Program-made: the position numbers and the translations under genes
Notes under the pieces: model-generated
What the model was told of the DNA's origin: nothing
What the model saw: only the letters and a program-made list of their open reading frames with translations
The model's database searches: none
Shown here: positions 54,731 through 63,689 of the stretch, piece after piece
Layout: every line of letters starts with the position of its first letter
How positions within the stretch are numbered: position 1 is the first letter of the stretch
DNA from: Streptomyces cathayae
GTDB lineage: Bacteria; Actinomycetota; Actinomycetes; Streptomycetales; Streptomycetaceae
Assembly: GCF_029760955.1 (NCBI RefSeq)
Contig: NZ_CP121682.1
Span: 1,240,001 to 1,304,000 of the forward strand
Direction: 5' to 3'
Length of the DNA stretch: 64,000 nt

Positions 54731-56055
54731 CCGTCAGCCGGCTCACCGAGCACCCCATCGACACCAGCCATCCGAGCGGCCGCCCGGCCGGAGCCGCCCA
54801 CCGCACGACCGGTGCGGCGACCCCGCCGGACGGCCGCGGGCCCGGACGCCCGCACTCCGTACCCACCCCGCATCCCTTCCCGCCGTCGGACCTGCCCGCC
54901 GCCCAGCAGCCGGAGTGGCCCGACCGGGAGGCCCTCGCCGAGGCCGTCGCGGAACTCGGCCTGGCTCCCTCCCTGGTCCTGCCGGAGGAGTGCGACACCC
55001 TCCGCGACCGCCTCGCCACCGTCGCCCGCGGCGAGGCCGTCGTCCTCCAGGGCGGCGACTGCGCCGAGACCTTCGACGGAGCCCGCGAGGAGCAGATCGA
55101 CGCCAAGTTCCGCACGCTCAACCAGATGGCCGCCGTCGTCGCCGAGGCGGCCGTCATGCCCGTCGTCACCATCGGCCGCATGGCCGGTCAGTACGCCAAG
55201 CCGCGCTCCCACGCCCACGAGACCCGGGACGGCGTGACACTGCCCGCCTACCGGGGCGACCTGGTCAACGCCTCCGCCTTCACCCCCGAGTCCCGCACCC
55301 CGCAGCCCGGCCGTCTCGCCCGGGCGCACCGGGTGTCGGCGACCACGCTGAACCTGCTGCGTGCGCTGGCGGCGCACAGCCGCACCGAGTTCTGGACCAG
55401 TCACGAGGCCCTCGTCCTGGAGTACGAGCACGCCCTGACCCGCGGTACCCCGTCCGGCCCCTACAATCTGTCCGCCCACACCGTGTGGGTGGGCGAACGC
55501 ACCCGCCGACCCGGCGACGCCCACATCGACTACGTCGCACGCATCCGCAACCCGATCGCCGTGAAGGTGGGCCCCACCACGACCCCCGACGACGCCCTCG
55601 CCCTCGTGGACCGGCTCGACCCCGAACGGGAACCCGGCCGCCTCACCTTCGTCGCCCGCATGGGAGCCGACGCCGTACGCGACGTCCTTCCCGACCTGGT
55701 GGCCAAGGTGACCGCCGCCGGTTCGCCCGTGGTCTGGGTGTGCGACCCCATGCACGGCAACACCTTCCTCGCCGACGGCGGGTTCAAGACCCGCCGCCTC
55801 GACGTGATCGTGGACGAACTCCGCGGATTCTTCGAGGTGCACCGCGCACTCGGCACCCATCCCGGCGGGGTCCACACGGAACTGACCGGTGATCAGGTCA
55901 CCGAATGTCTGGGGGGCACCTACCCGGTCACCCCCGCCGACCTGCCGACCCGCTACGAAACCGCCTGCGACCCCAGGCTGAACCGCGGCCAGTCGCTGGA
56001 CCTGGCACGGGCGCTGGCCGATCTGTACGCCGAACACCAGCTCAGTAGGAGGTAA
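54727..56055 (+). CDS. Class II (plant-type) DAHP synthase
   Basis: The 442-residue enzyme condenses phosphoenolpyruvate and erythrose-4-phosphate, the first step of the shikimate pathway. Class II markers are clear: VLQGGDCAETFDG, GRMAGQYAKPRS, NLLRALAA, WVGERTR, KVGPTTTPDD, VWVCDPMHGNTF and HTELTGDQVTECLGG. A Pro/Thr-rich N-terminal extension of about 50 residues precedes the domain. Cluster-located copies raise chorismate supply and often escape aromatic feedback inhibition. Here it would feed papA. The GTG start overlaps the stop of the lyase remnant. Confidence 0.93.
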   Translation: MTVSRLTEHPIDTSHPSGRPAGAAHRTTGAATPPDGRGPGRPHSVPTPHPFPPSDLPAAQQPEWPDREALAEAVAELGLAPSLVLPEECDTLRDRLATVARGEAVVLQGGDCAETFDGAREEQIDAKFRTLNQMAAVVAEAAVMPVVTIGRMAGQYAKPRSHAHETRDGVTLPAYRGDLVNASAFTPESRTPQPGRLARAHRVSATTLNLLRALAAHSRTEFWTSHEALVLEYEHALTRGTPSGPYNLSAHTVWVGERTRRPGDAHIDYVARIRNPIAVKVGPTTTPDDALALVDRLDPEREPGRLTFVARMGADAVRDVLPDLVAKVTAAGSPVVWVCDPMHGNTFLADGGFKTRRLDVIVDELRGFFEVHRALGTHPGGVHTELTGDQVTECLGGTYPVTPADLPTRYETACDPRLNRGQSLDLARALADLYAEHQLSRR

Positions 56056-56058
56056 CCC

Positions 56059-56790
56059 TTGCAGAGTCTCACCCCCGCCGAAGACTTCCGTCGCATGCAC
56101 CAGCGGGAGGAGGCCGCGTCACCGCTCGTCATCCCCAACGTGTGGGACGCGGTCAGCGCCCGCGTCTTCGCCGGGGCGGGCCATGCCGCGCTCGCCACGT
56201 CCAGTGCGGCCGTCGCCGCCGTCCTCGGCCACGAGGACGGCGGGCACACCCCGCCCGACGAGATGTTCGCCGCCATCGCCCGCATCACCCGCGCCGTGGA
56301 CGTCCCCGTGACCGCCGACATCGAGGACGGATACGGGCTGTCCCCGCGCGAGATCGTCGAGCGGCTGCTCGAGGCCGGCGCGGTCGGCTGCAACCTCGAG
56401 GACTCCGACCCCGCCACCGGCCAGGTCAAGGACGCCGACCGGCACGCCGACTGGCTGGCCGAGGTCAGTGTGGAGGCCGGCGACCGGCTCGTCGTCAACG
56501 CCCGGATCGACACGTTCCTCTTCGGGGACGGCTCCGTGGAGTCCGCCGTGAAGCGTGCCCGCCGCTATGTCGAGGCGGGCGCCGACGTGGTGTACCCGAT
56601 CCTCGCACCCAGCGAGCTGCTCCCCGACATCGTGGCGTGCGTGGACTGCCCGGTGAACGCGCTGTGCCTGCCGGACGGGCCCACCCCCGCCGAGCTGGGC
56701 GCTCTCGGGGCGATGCGCGTGACGTTCGGCCACACCCTGCACCGCCGGGCCACGAACGCGCTGCTCGACATCGTCAGCGACCTGGCCTGA
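56059..56790 (+). CDS. PEP mutase / isocitrate lyase superfamily protein
   Basis: The 243-residue TIM-barrel protein has IPNVWDAVSARVF, VTADIEDGYGLSPREIVE and CNLEDSDP, the metal-binding features of the superfamily, plus FGHTLHRRATNAL near the end. TTG 56059 sits 6 bases after a strong GGAGG and 3 bases after the DAHP synthase stop, so it is co-transcribed. The PEP mutase loop cannot be confirmed, and no phosphonopyruvate decarboxylase is nearby. A lyase or oxaloacetate-type activity linked to PEP/pyruvate supply is plausible, but the role is unknown. Confidence 0.82.
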   Translation: MQSLTPAEDFRRMHQREEAASPLVIPNVWDAVSARVFAGAGHAALATSSAAVAAVLGHEDGGHTPPDEMFAAIARITRAVDVPVTADIEDGYGLSPREIVERLLEAGAVGCNLEDSDPATGQVKDADRHADWLAEVSVEAGDRLVVNARIDTFLFGDGSVESAVKRARRYVEAGADVVYPILAPSELLPDIVACVDCPVNALCLPDGPTPAELGALGAMRVTFGHTLHRRATNALLDIVSDLA

Positions 56791-57307
56791 CGGAGCTTTC
56801 GTTCCGGCCTCCGGAGCCGTTCCGACCTTGTCACCGGCCCCGGAGGCATCGCCTTGCTCACAGGTGCCCCGCCCGGACCTTCCCCCTACTCCGCGGCCGG
56901 GTTCCACCGGTGGCGTCCCGGGACGCCGCACCGCCCGAGCGGTCAGTGGTCAGTGGTCAGCGGTGGTGACGAGCCGCGAGGACGACGTTCTCCTCGGAGC
57001 TCTGATCCGTCGGTGAGCCGGCGCAACCCGTCCGGCGCGCAGCTGACCTTCTTCCCGCCGGTGGGCGGCCCATGGTGCGGGTCGTCTCCACCGCGCGGGC
57101 AGTGATCTCCGACTGCCGCCGGACGGGACTGGCTCATGTGAACCGCCATCCGCAGGTGTGGGGCGGTAGGCCCCTCCCGGCGACAGCGTCCCCGCTCCGG
57201 CCGCGAAGTCCCCTCCCCCACCGGATGGGAGAGCACATCGTAGTCGAGGTCCGGCGGGACGGACTTCCCCGCGTCCCCCTGTTCGGTGCTCGAGGAGCCC
57301 GGACGCG
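56791..57307. other. Intergenic region at the right edge of the metabolite cluster
   Basis: About 517 bases without a supported gene. It contains three near-perfect tandem GGTCAGT units (about 56940-56963) and GC-rich dyads. It separates the biosynthetic genes from core-like genes on the minus strand. Confidence 0.5.
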
Positions 57308-57718
57308 TCAGGCCTCCGCGACCTCGGCGTACAGCTGCGACAGCTCCGGCACCCCACTGGCGGCCCACTGGTGTCCGGAGTCCACGACGTCGAACTCCCG
57401 CCCGGAGGCGAGCCGTACGACGGGCTGCCCGTCGTACCGGATCTTCCAGGCGGCTCCCGGCACGGTGCGCACGATGACGGTGCCCAGGTAGAGCCCGGCG
57501 TCGTTGCCCAGCCAGGTCAGCGTGTCCTCGTCGTCCCGCCAGCTCCCGGGCACCAGTTGGTCCAGCGCCTCCAACGAGGCCTGGGAGTCGTCCAGTCGGA
57601 CTCCGGCACGGGAGGCCTGGGAGCGCAGCAGCTCGCATTCGGCGAGGAGTTCCGCGATGCCCTCGGAGTCACGGACTGCCGGCTTCTCGCGCCGGTGGCC
57701 CAGGAAAGGGATGTTCAT
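57308..57718 (-). CDS. Conserved Streptomyces protein of unknown function
   Basis: The 136-residue soluble protein (start MNIPFLGHRREKP) has no signal peptide and no recognised catalytic motif. It resembles a widespread Streptomyces family of about 130-140 residues (DUF6278-like) with LDQLVPGSWRDDEDTLTWLGNDAGLYLGTVIVR as the conserved core region. Codon use is normal for the genome. I cannot propose a function. Confidence 0.65.
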   Translation of the reverse strand: MNIPFLGHRREKPAVRDSEGIAELLAECELLRSQASRAGVRLDDSQASLEALDQLVPGSWRDDEDTLTWLGNDAGLYLGTVIVRTVPGAAWKIRYDGQPVVRLASGREFDVVDSGHQWAASGVPELSQLYAEVAEA

Positions 57719-57811
57719 CCCCCCAGCCTGACATTCGTACCGCCGTGCGCACCACAGGCGCGCTGCCGGCGCCTTGGCCGAGGACCGCCGCCCCGGGCCC
57801 GCCCCCGGGCC

Positions 57812-58591
57812 CTACACGTCGAGGTCCACCACGACCGGCGCGTGGTCCGAGGCGCCCTTGCCCTTGCGCTCCTCACGGTCGACGTACGCGTCGGAAACGG
57901 CCTTGGAGAACGGCTCGTTGCCGTACACCAGGTCGATGCGCATGCCGCGGTTCTTGGGGAAGCCGAGCTGGCGGTAGTCCCAGTACGTGAACGGGTGGTC
58001 GTACTTCAGCGGGCGCGGGACGACGTCGGTCAGGCCGGTCTCGCGCAGGGAGGCCAGGGCGGCGCGCTCGGCCGGGGTGACATGGGTGGAGCCTTCGAAG
58101 ACGGCGATGTCGTGGACGTCCTCGTCGGTCGGCGCCACGTTGTAGTCGCCGAGCACCGCGAAGGGGCGGCTGCCCGCCGCGTCCCCGGCCACGGCCGCCT
58201 TCAGCGCCTCGAACCACTGGAGCTTGTACGCGTAGTGGGGGTGGTCCACCTCGCGGCCGTTGGGCACGTACACCGACCAGACGCGGACCGGGCCGCAGGT
58301 CGCGGAGACGGCACGGGGCTCCAGCTCGCCGTCGTACCCCGGATCGCCGGGCAGGCCCTTGACGACGTCCTCCAGGCCCACGCGGGAGAGCACCGCCACG
58401 CCGTTCCACCGGCCGGTCGCGTGCACCGCGGACTCGTAGCCCAGCTCGCGCAGTTCCTCGGCCGGGAAGCGCTCCTCGGCGACCTTGGCCTCCTGGAGGC
58501 ACAGCACGTCCGTGCCGCTGCTCTCCAGCCAGGCCAGGAGCCGGGGCAGGCGGGCGGTGATCGAGTTCACGTTCCAGGTGGCGATGCGCAT
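57812..58591 (-). CDS. xthA: Exodeoxyribonuclease III
   Basis: The 259-residue endonuclease/exonuclease/phosphatase-fold DNA repair enzyme incises abasic sites. Motifs are MRIATWNVNSITARLP, LQEAKV (metal Glu), VYVPNGR, LGDYNVAP (Asp/Asn), RIDLVY and SDHAPVVVD (catalytic Asp-His). The ATG at 58591 starts at the conserved MRIATWN; the longer frame adds an unconserved tail. It probably belongs to the core chromosome. Confidence 0.93.
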   Translation of the reverse strand: MRIATWNVNSITARLPRLLAWLESSGTDVLCLQEAKVAEERFPAEELRELGYESAVHATGRWNGVAVLSRVGLEDVVKGLPGDPGYDGELEPRAVSATCGPVRVWSVYVPNGREVDHPHYAYKLQWFEALKAAVAGDAAGSRPFAVLGDYNVAPTDEDVHDIAVFEGSTHVTPAERAALASLRETGLTDVVPRPLKYDHPFTYWDYRQLGFPKNRGMRIDLVYGNEPFSKAVSDAYVDREERKGKGASDHAPVVVDLDV

Positions 58592-58649
58592 GTCCCACAA
58601 CCTACCCGGCACCACCGACAATGCCCGCCCGGCGGTGGGCGGCCCCGGC

Positions 58650-59285
58650 TCACAGCTCGGCCGTCGCCCCGGGGGCGAGCCGCAGGTGCTCGGCGCCGCC
58701 GAGCTCGCCGATCTGGCGGTCGTAGATCGGACGGGCCAGATCGGTGAGCAGGGCGTCGTGGATGTCGTAGGCGCGCTCCGGCCGGACCTCGCGGACGTAG
58801 TCGATGACCTCCGAGATCTTGTTCCAGGGGGCCATGACCGGGAGCATCAGCGTCCGGACGGGGTGGTCGGGGACGGTGAGGGCGTCGCCGGGGTGGAAGA
58901 GGGCCCCGCCGTCGACGAGGTAGCCGACGTTGGTGACGCGCGGGAGGTCCGGGTGGATCACGGCGTGCAGCTCGCCGTGGACCTGGACGTCGAAGCCCGC
59001 GGCGGTGAACGCGTCGCCGTGCCCGACGGTGTGCACCCGGCCCGGGAACGCGGCCGAGAGCTGTTCCGCGACGGACCTCAGAGTCCAGACCGCCGCGGCC
59101 GGGTCGGCCTCCAGGGCGGCCCGCAGCCGGCCCTCGTCGAAGTGGTCGGGGTGCTCGTGCGTGACCAGGATGACGTCCGCGCCGAGCGCGGCGTCCTCCT
59201 CGCTGAACCCGCCGGGGTCGACGACGAGGGTGCGGCCGTCCTTCTCCAGGCGGACGCAGGAGTGCGACTTCTTCGTGAGCCTCAT
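58650..59285 (-). CDS. MBL-fold metal-dependent hydrolase (UlaG-like)
   Basis: The 211-residue protein starts MRLTKKSHSCVRLEKDGRTLVVDPGGFS and contains the metallo-beta-lactamase motif VTHEHPDHFD, with later His residues in VHGELHAVIH and the Asp of FHPGDALTVPD. It resembles the UlaG-like group of small cytoplasmic hydrolases. The substrate is unknown. It lies 58 bases upstream of xthA in the same direction. Confidence 0.82.
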   Translation of the reverse strand: MRLTKKSHSCVRLEKDGRTLVVDPGGFSEEDAALGADVILVTHEHPDHFDEGRLRAALEADPAAAVWTLRSVAEQLSAAFPGRVHTVGHGDAFTAAGFDVQVHGELHAVIHPDLPRVTNVGYLVDGGALFHPGDALTVPDHPVRTLMLPVMAPWNKISEVIDYVREVRPERAYDIHDALLTDLARPIYDRQIGELGGAEHLRLAPGATAEL

Positions 59286-59344
59286 GGGCCCATCATGCCC
59301 CCGCGCCTCCGTCCGCGCGGGGTGCCCGGTGCTCACTCCCGGTC

Positions 59345-60640
59345 TCACTCCTGGGGGGTGGTCTCCTCCCGGACGACCTGCTGGGCCACCCGGAACGCGC
59401 TGTTCGCCGCGGGGAGGCCGCAGTAGACGGCCGCCTGGAGCAGGACCTCCTTGATCTCCCCCGGGGTGAGGCCGTTGCGCAGGGCCGCCCGGGTGTGGAC
59501 GGCGAGGTCCTCCAGGTGGCCGCCGGCGACCAGGGCCGTGAGGGTGACGCAACTGCGGGTGCGCCGGTCGAGACCGGGCCGGTCCCAGACCTCGCCCCAG
59601 GCCGAGCGGGTGACGAACTCCTGGAAGTCGCCCGAGAAGTCGTCGGTCTGCGCCAGTACCTGGTCGACGTGCGCGTCGCCCAGCACCTCCCGGCGGACCT
59701 TGATCCCGGTCTCGTACGGGTCGGGCCTGCCCTGGGCCTGCGGCGGTACGGCGGCGGCGATCTCGGCGACGGGCCCGCCCTGCGGCCCCACCACCGCCCG
59801 CACGGCCTGGTCCGGGACGGCGGGCAGGACGGTCTGCCCGGTGGTCTGCTCGAAGCCGGGCTGCCAGGCGGTGGAGAAGTGCCGGACCAGCAGGTCGGTG
59901 ACCGCGGCGGGCTGCTCCACCGGTACCAGGTGGGAGGCGCCGGGCACCACGGCCAGCCGGGCGTCCGGCACGCCGGCGACCAGCGTGCGGGCCTCGGCGG
60001 GGCCGGTGACCTGGTCGTCCGAGCCGACCAGGACCAGGGTCGGCACGCCGAGGCGGCCGAGTTCGGCCCGCACGTCGAACGAGGCGAGGGCCTCGCAGGC
60101 GGCGATGTAGCAGCCCGGGTCGGTGGTACGCACCATCTGCACGGCCCACTCGGTGATCGCGGGCTGCGCGGCCGCGAAGCCGCTGGTGAACCAGCGGTCG
60201 GGCGAGGTGCGGGCGATCGGGTCGAGCCCGTTGGTCCGGACGACCACCCCGCGCTGGCGGAACTCGTCGGCGGTGCCGAACCGGGGCGAGGCGGCGATCA
60301 GCGCGAGGGAGGCGACGCGCTCGGGGTGCCGCAGGGCCAGTTCGAGGCCGATCGCGCCGCCGAAGGCGCAGCCGGCGTAGCCGAAGCGCTGCACCCCGAG
60401 GCCCTCGAGGGTGGCGAGCAGCCGCGCGGTGAGCTCGCCGACCGATCCCGCCGGGTAGGCGGGCGCGCCCCCGTGCCCCGGCAGATCGAACCGGAACACC
60501 CGCCACTGCTTCGTCAGCTCGGGGATCTGCCGGTCCCACATGTGCCATGTGGTACCCAGTGAGGGAGCCAGGATCAGGACGGGAGCCTCTTCTGGCCCGT
60601 CAAAGCGGTATTGCAGGGTGTCCGGTGGTGTCTCGCTCAC
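59345..60640 (-). CDS. pcaL: Fused 3-oxoadipate enol-lactonase / 4-carboxymuconolactone decarboxylase
   Basis: The 431-residue fusion has an alpha/beta hydrolase half (about 1-260; LILAPSLGTTWHMWD, LVGSDDQVTGPAE, GASHLVPVEQP) and a CMD half (about 300-431; GIKVRREVLGDAHVD, SRSCVTLTALVAGGHLEDLAVH-type block). PcaL performs the two steps after protocatechuate ring cleavage to 3-oxoadipate. The elbow normally holding Ser reads GCAFGG with Ala92 at the nucleophile position, while acid and His remain. The other pca genes are not adjacent. This could be a clade feature or a lost first activity. Confidence 0.85.
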   Translation of the reverse strand: MSETPPDTLQYRFDGPEEAPVLILAPSLGTTWHMWDRQIPELTKQWRVFRFDLPGHGGAPAYPAGSVGELTARLLATLEGLGVQRFGYAGCAFGGAIGLELALRHPERVASLALIAASPRFGTADEFRQRGVVVRTNGLDPIARTSPDRWFTSGFAAAQPAITEWAVQMVRTTDPGCYIAACEALASFDVRAELGRLGVPTLVLVGSDDQVTGPAEARTLVAGVPDARLAVVPGASHLVPVEQPAAVTDLLVRHFSTAWQPGFEQTTGQTVLPAVPDQAVRAVVGPQGGPVAEIAAAVPPQAQGRPDPYETGIKVRREVLGDAHVDQVLAQTDDFSGDFQEFVTRSAWGEVWDRPGLDRRTRSCVTLTALVAGGHLEDLAVHTRAALRNGLTPGEIKEVLLQAAVYCGLPAANSAFRVAQQVVREETTPQE

Positions 60641-60689
60641 CCGTCAGACCCTCTCACGTCTCACAAAATCTCACATGGACGGGTCGACC

Positions 60690-60988
60690 CTAGCGGCTCC
60701 TGTTCCTCTGGCAACGACAGAACCGGCACCACCGGAACCTTCGAGGGCCCGGGTACGTCTTCTCCGGCGTGTACGCGTGGCCGCCCGGACAGTGTGTCCT
60801 CCAGTCCCACGCGCTCTCCCAGTCCCTACGCCACAGAGCTTGCTCCTGTGGCACGGCTTCCAAATGGTCTGGTTTGCAGCAAAGCGTGCAGTGCCGGCCC
60901 CAAGGATCAGCCTGACGCACCCGAAAGCCTTCCGGGATCTCACCGACCAGCAGCCGGTGTCCGGGTCCACCTCGGTCTTGGCTTCCAT
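60690..60988 (-). pseudogene. HNH endonuclease gene with internal deletion and frameshift
   Basis: The minus strand starts as MEAKTEVDPDTGCW in one frame. It continues in another as GEIPEGFRVRQADPWGRHC, LCCKPDHLEAVPQEQALWRR and CPGGHAYTPEKTYPG. These are the ends of a small actinobacterial HNH protein; about 30-40 central residues are missing at the frame change. The adjacent tyrosine integrase suggests a remnant of a phage or integrative element. Confidence 0.6.
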
Positions 60989-61026
60989 ACGACTGGGCAG
61001 GTCGCTCAGTCGACAGGCCGCCTGAC

Positions 61027-62445
61027 TCACGCCTGCTTCTCCCCCTCAACACCGTGAAGGCCGTCCCACATGGTCGCGGCTCCGCGGAGGTCTTCCACGT
61101 CCGGTTTCACGTACCACTTCTTCGTGGTCCTGACGTTCGTGTGCCCGGCCCATCGGGCGAGGATGTGATCCGGCACGCCGTTGTTGGCGAGATAGGTGAG
61201 ACAGGACGAGCGAGCGTCGTACAGGCGTACTCGGCGGAGGCCAAGGACCTCCATGAGCCGGTACGCGCGTCTACGGAGCTGCTTGATCGTGAAGGCTTCC
61301 CCGGTCTCGTGTACCACGACGTACCCGGAGTCCGAGTAAGCCTCACCGAGGACGAGCTTCTCCTTGGCCTGGAGAGCCTTGAACGACTTGAGGGCAGCCA
61401 GCACCGGAGCCGGCAAGGGCAGATCACGCTCTCCGGCCAGGGACTTGGTGTCCTTTTCCACCACATATCGATTCCCTACCATCGTCCGCGTGTTGGCTAT
61501 GGTCATCGTGGCATTCTCCAGGTCGACGTCTTCCCATCGGAGTCCGCAGACTTCACCCGGACGCAGACCCATGAGGGACAACAGAAGAGGGGCATAGAGC
61601 CGTTCTGTCCTGACGCCCTGAATGAACGCCTGAACTTCCTTGACGTTCCACGGATTCACTTCCTGCTTTTTCTTCCGCTCCTCCTTGCGCGCCTTACGGG
61701 GGATGGTGACGTGCTGGGCCACATTTATCGTCAGCAGCCGACGCGTCACTGCCCGATTCAAGGCGTCCTTCAATCGGGCGAGGCTCATTTCTACACTGGT
61801 CACTCCCAGCGGAGTGCCTGCTCTATCGCCGCGCACGCGTCCGTACTTCAACGCCCACTGCATCCACGCTTCTACATTTTCTTCGGTGAGCTCTTGAAGT
61901 CGGATGTGACCCAACCTCCCCCGCACCCGGTCGAGGGTGATCTGATAGCTATACATGGTGGTTTCTTCCAGGTCCTCCGCTTTCATGGTCAACCACTGAT
62001 CAAGCCACTCACTGACAGTGATCTGGTTGGGCGGGACGAACGTCCCTTCCTGATGGCGGTTGGTGATGCGCGCGTACTCGGCCTTCGCTTCCTTGAGGGT
62101 GGCGAACGTACGAGTCAGTTGCTTACGCTTCCCCGTTCCAAGGTCCACGCCGACGTCGACCACGAACCGGTAGCGCACCTGCCCCTTGGAGTTGGGTGGG
62201 AGCTTCTTGATCGGAACGGACAGGAGGTACTCACTCTCCTTCAAAGTGGGACCTACGCCAGCCAGGCAAGGGCTCATCTGCCTGGCAGCAGACCGGTGCT
62301 GTTTCATCTCATGAATCAGCGATACCTGCTGAGTTCGCTGCAGCTCCACCGCCAAGCACAGCCGCGCACACGAACATCTTTCGAGGATCGCCACGATCGC
62401 CGATTTCGCTAACCGGCGATCGTCGTCTATGTTGCGCTCGCCCAT
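61027..62445 (-). CDS. int: Tyrosine recombinase (phage/ICE-type integrase)
   Basis: The up to 472-residue protein has an arm-binding domain (VRYRFVVDVGVDLGTGKRKQLTRTF region), a SAM-like core-binding domain (TVSEWLDQWLTMKAEDLEETTM) and a catalytic domain. The catalytic domain shows Arg in LMGLRPGEVCGLRWEDVD, Arg in LYDARSSCLTYL, His in WAGHTNVRTTKKWY, and the nucleophilic Tyr. The usual HxLR reads YDAR, so the first histidine is substituted. The true start is uncertain, because the family-like region begins about 65 residues in; ATG codons at 62310 and 62277 are alternatives. Codon use is less GC-biased than in the neighbours, which indicates acquired DNA. I saw no adjacent tRNA or clear att pair. 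Confidence 0.82.
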   Translation of the reverse strand: MGERNIDDDRRLAKSAIVAILERCSCARLCLAVELQRTQQVSLIHEMKQHRSAARQMSPCLAGVGPTLKESEYLLSVPIKKLPPNSKGQVRYRFVVDVGVDLGTGKRKQLTRTFATLKEAKAEYARITNRHQEGTFVPPNQITVSEWLDQWLTMKAEDLEETTMYSYQITLDRVRGRLGHIRLQELTEENVEAWMQWALKYGRVRGDRAGTPLGVTSVEMSLARLKDALNRAVTRRLLTINVAQHVTIPRKARKEERKKKQEVNPWNVKEVQAFIQGVRTERLYAPLLLSLMGLRPGEVCGLRWEDVDLENATMTIANTRTMVGNRYVVEKDTKSLAGERDLPLPAPVLAALKSFKALQAKEKLVLGEAYSDSGYVVVHETGEAFTIKQLRRRAYRLMEVLGLRRVRLYDARSSCLTYLANNGVPDHILARWAGHTNVRTTKKWYVKPDVEDLRGAATMWDGLHGVEGEKQA

Positions 62446-62608
62446 CGCAGGCCATCCGCGCGTTCACTGCGTCGCGGACGACGAGGCCGAGAAGAGTAAG
62501 CGAACAGATCATTCGCGGGCGTCACCAAAAGGATCTCCTCAGCAGGTCAGAGGCGGGTTGACCGGCCCGTGGTTCAGGGGTGTTGTACGTTGACATAGCC
62601 CCACGGCG

Positions 62609-62653
62609 GGTTCCACCCTTTCCGAGATGTTCCTCGTCTGCCGTGAGCGAATG
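62609..62653. repeat. Degenerate ~44-base direct repeat, copy 1
   Basis: It begins GGTTCCACCCTTTCCGAG and ends GTCTGCCGTGAGCGAATG. It matches 63027-63070, which begins GGTTCCACCCTTTGGAG and ends GTCTGCCGTGGACGAATG. Confidence 0.6.
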
Positions 62654-63026
62654 AGGGCCTGGTAGGCGCCGAAATCGGCTTCATCGACCAAGGGTCTGTT
62701 CCCGCGCCGCTTAGCGGAAGATAGCCGCCGAAGCCACCTCGTCGCGCAGAGTGGGCATCCAGAATCGCTCAGAAAGCCCGCCTATCCAGCGGCCGGCACA
62801 GCCCCTCACCGAATGCGGGCACGGTTCTGGCGGCTATGCCCCGCCGGAGCCGGGCGAACCAGGCGGGAGGCCTCCAGGCCCTCAGCCCTTGTTCGCCTCG
62901 TCCGGCTGGCCGAGGCGACTCAGAGCGCATCCTTGTGGAGGCCCGACCACGGAGGTCGCGTCATGAGCACCGTGCACCGGCCGCCTCCCACCGCCATCTG
63001 CTCTGCTGACTGAACGAGGCCGCCGC

Positions 63027-63070
63027 GGTTCCACCCTTTGGAGTTCTTTCTTGTCTGCCGTGGACGAATG
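63027..63070. repeat. Degenerate ~44-base direct repeat, copy 2
   Basis: Second copy of the repeat at 62609-62653, same orientation, 418 bases downstream. About 36 of 44 positions agree by eye. Confidence 0.6.
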
Positions 63071-63254
63071 CCCGCCGACAGTTGCGTGGAGCCCTCCTGC
63101 CCCGGACCCATTGAGGCGTAAGACATGCGCCAACACCTGCGACTGATGCAGGTCGGTGGGTGAGTCCCACCCTCCTTCACCGGTAGCGACCAACCTTCGG
63201 CGTGCCCTGGACGGCTGGGGAGGGTCGCGGTACCCGAACTGGAAAGGTAGTTGC

Positions 63255-63440
63255 ATGGCCAACGATATTGTGATCGCGCAGACGACCAGCGACAACGAGG
63301 ATCAGGCGAAGGCGCTGGCCCGGGGCGCGGTCGAGAGCAAGCTGACAGCGGGCGTCCACATCGATGCACCGATCACAGCCTTCTACTGGTGGAAGAACAA
63401 GGTCGAGACGGCGCGGGAGATGGCCCGGGAGCGTTTGTAG
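63255..63440 (+). pseudogene. cutA: Truncated CutA-like divalent-cation tolerance protein
   Basis: The first 48 residues match CutA1 (IVIAQTTSDNEDQAKALARG, KLTAGVHIDAPITAFYWWKNK). The normal continuation (an E-x-x-LLxKT strand and C-terminal helix, total about 105 residues) is missing. After YWWKNK the frame reads antisense through a different gene fragment and stops at residue 61. RBS GGAAAGG precedes ATG 63255. Confidence 0.75.
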
Positions 63441-63622
63441 GCGTCCGAGTGGCCCTTCACAGCGGCGTCGAGGCAGCGGGCTGCCCGTCCCTGGTCCTGG
63501 TCCTGGTCCTGGTCCGCAAGGATGACGAGGTCGAACAGCCCGTGAGCGGTGTGAGGGGCCTCGTCGTAGTAGGCCATCCGCGGCGGATCCTCGGACGGGC
63601 TAGCCTGGCCGACCCGACACAC
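63383..63622 (-). pseudogene. Fragment of a TPR-type regulator gene
   Basis: On the minus strand, DPPRMAYYDEAPHTAHGLFD and GRAARCLDAAVKGHSDAYKR followed by SRAIS resemble the C-terminal TPR repeats of Streptomyces XRE/TPR regulators. A (GGTCCT)4 hexamer microsatellite at about 63488-63515 inserts Asp-Gln repeats. No N-terminal domain is present, and the fragment is fused tail to tail with truncated cutA at about 63395. Confidence 0.5.
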
Positions 63623-63689
63623 GACCGACCTGGGTCTCAGGATTCCACCCAGTCCGCCAACACCTACTCACCGACAACGGCGGCTCAGG

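Larger units (their letters stand above)
62446..63254. other. Gene-free remnant region beside the integrase
   Basis: About 800 bases with no supported gene and below-average GC. It contains a degenerate direct repeat (62609-62653 and 63027-63070). No tRNA, origin or intact ORF with a ribosome binding site was recognised. Confidence 0.5.

Noticed and set aside
56059..56790. Phosphonate biosynthesis (PEP mutase)
   Set aside because: The superfamily fold is clear, but no phosphonopyruvate decarboxylase or other phosphonate gene is present, and the diagnostic mutase loop could not be confirmed.
62446..63254. tRNA gene serving as integrase attachment site
   Set aside because: No cloverleaf-like sequence or CCA-preceded acceptor stem was found by eye in this gap; a tRNAscan run would settle it.
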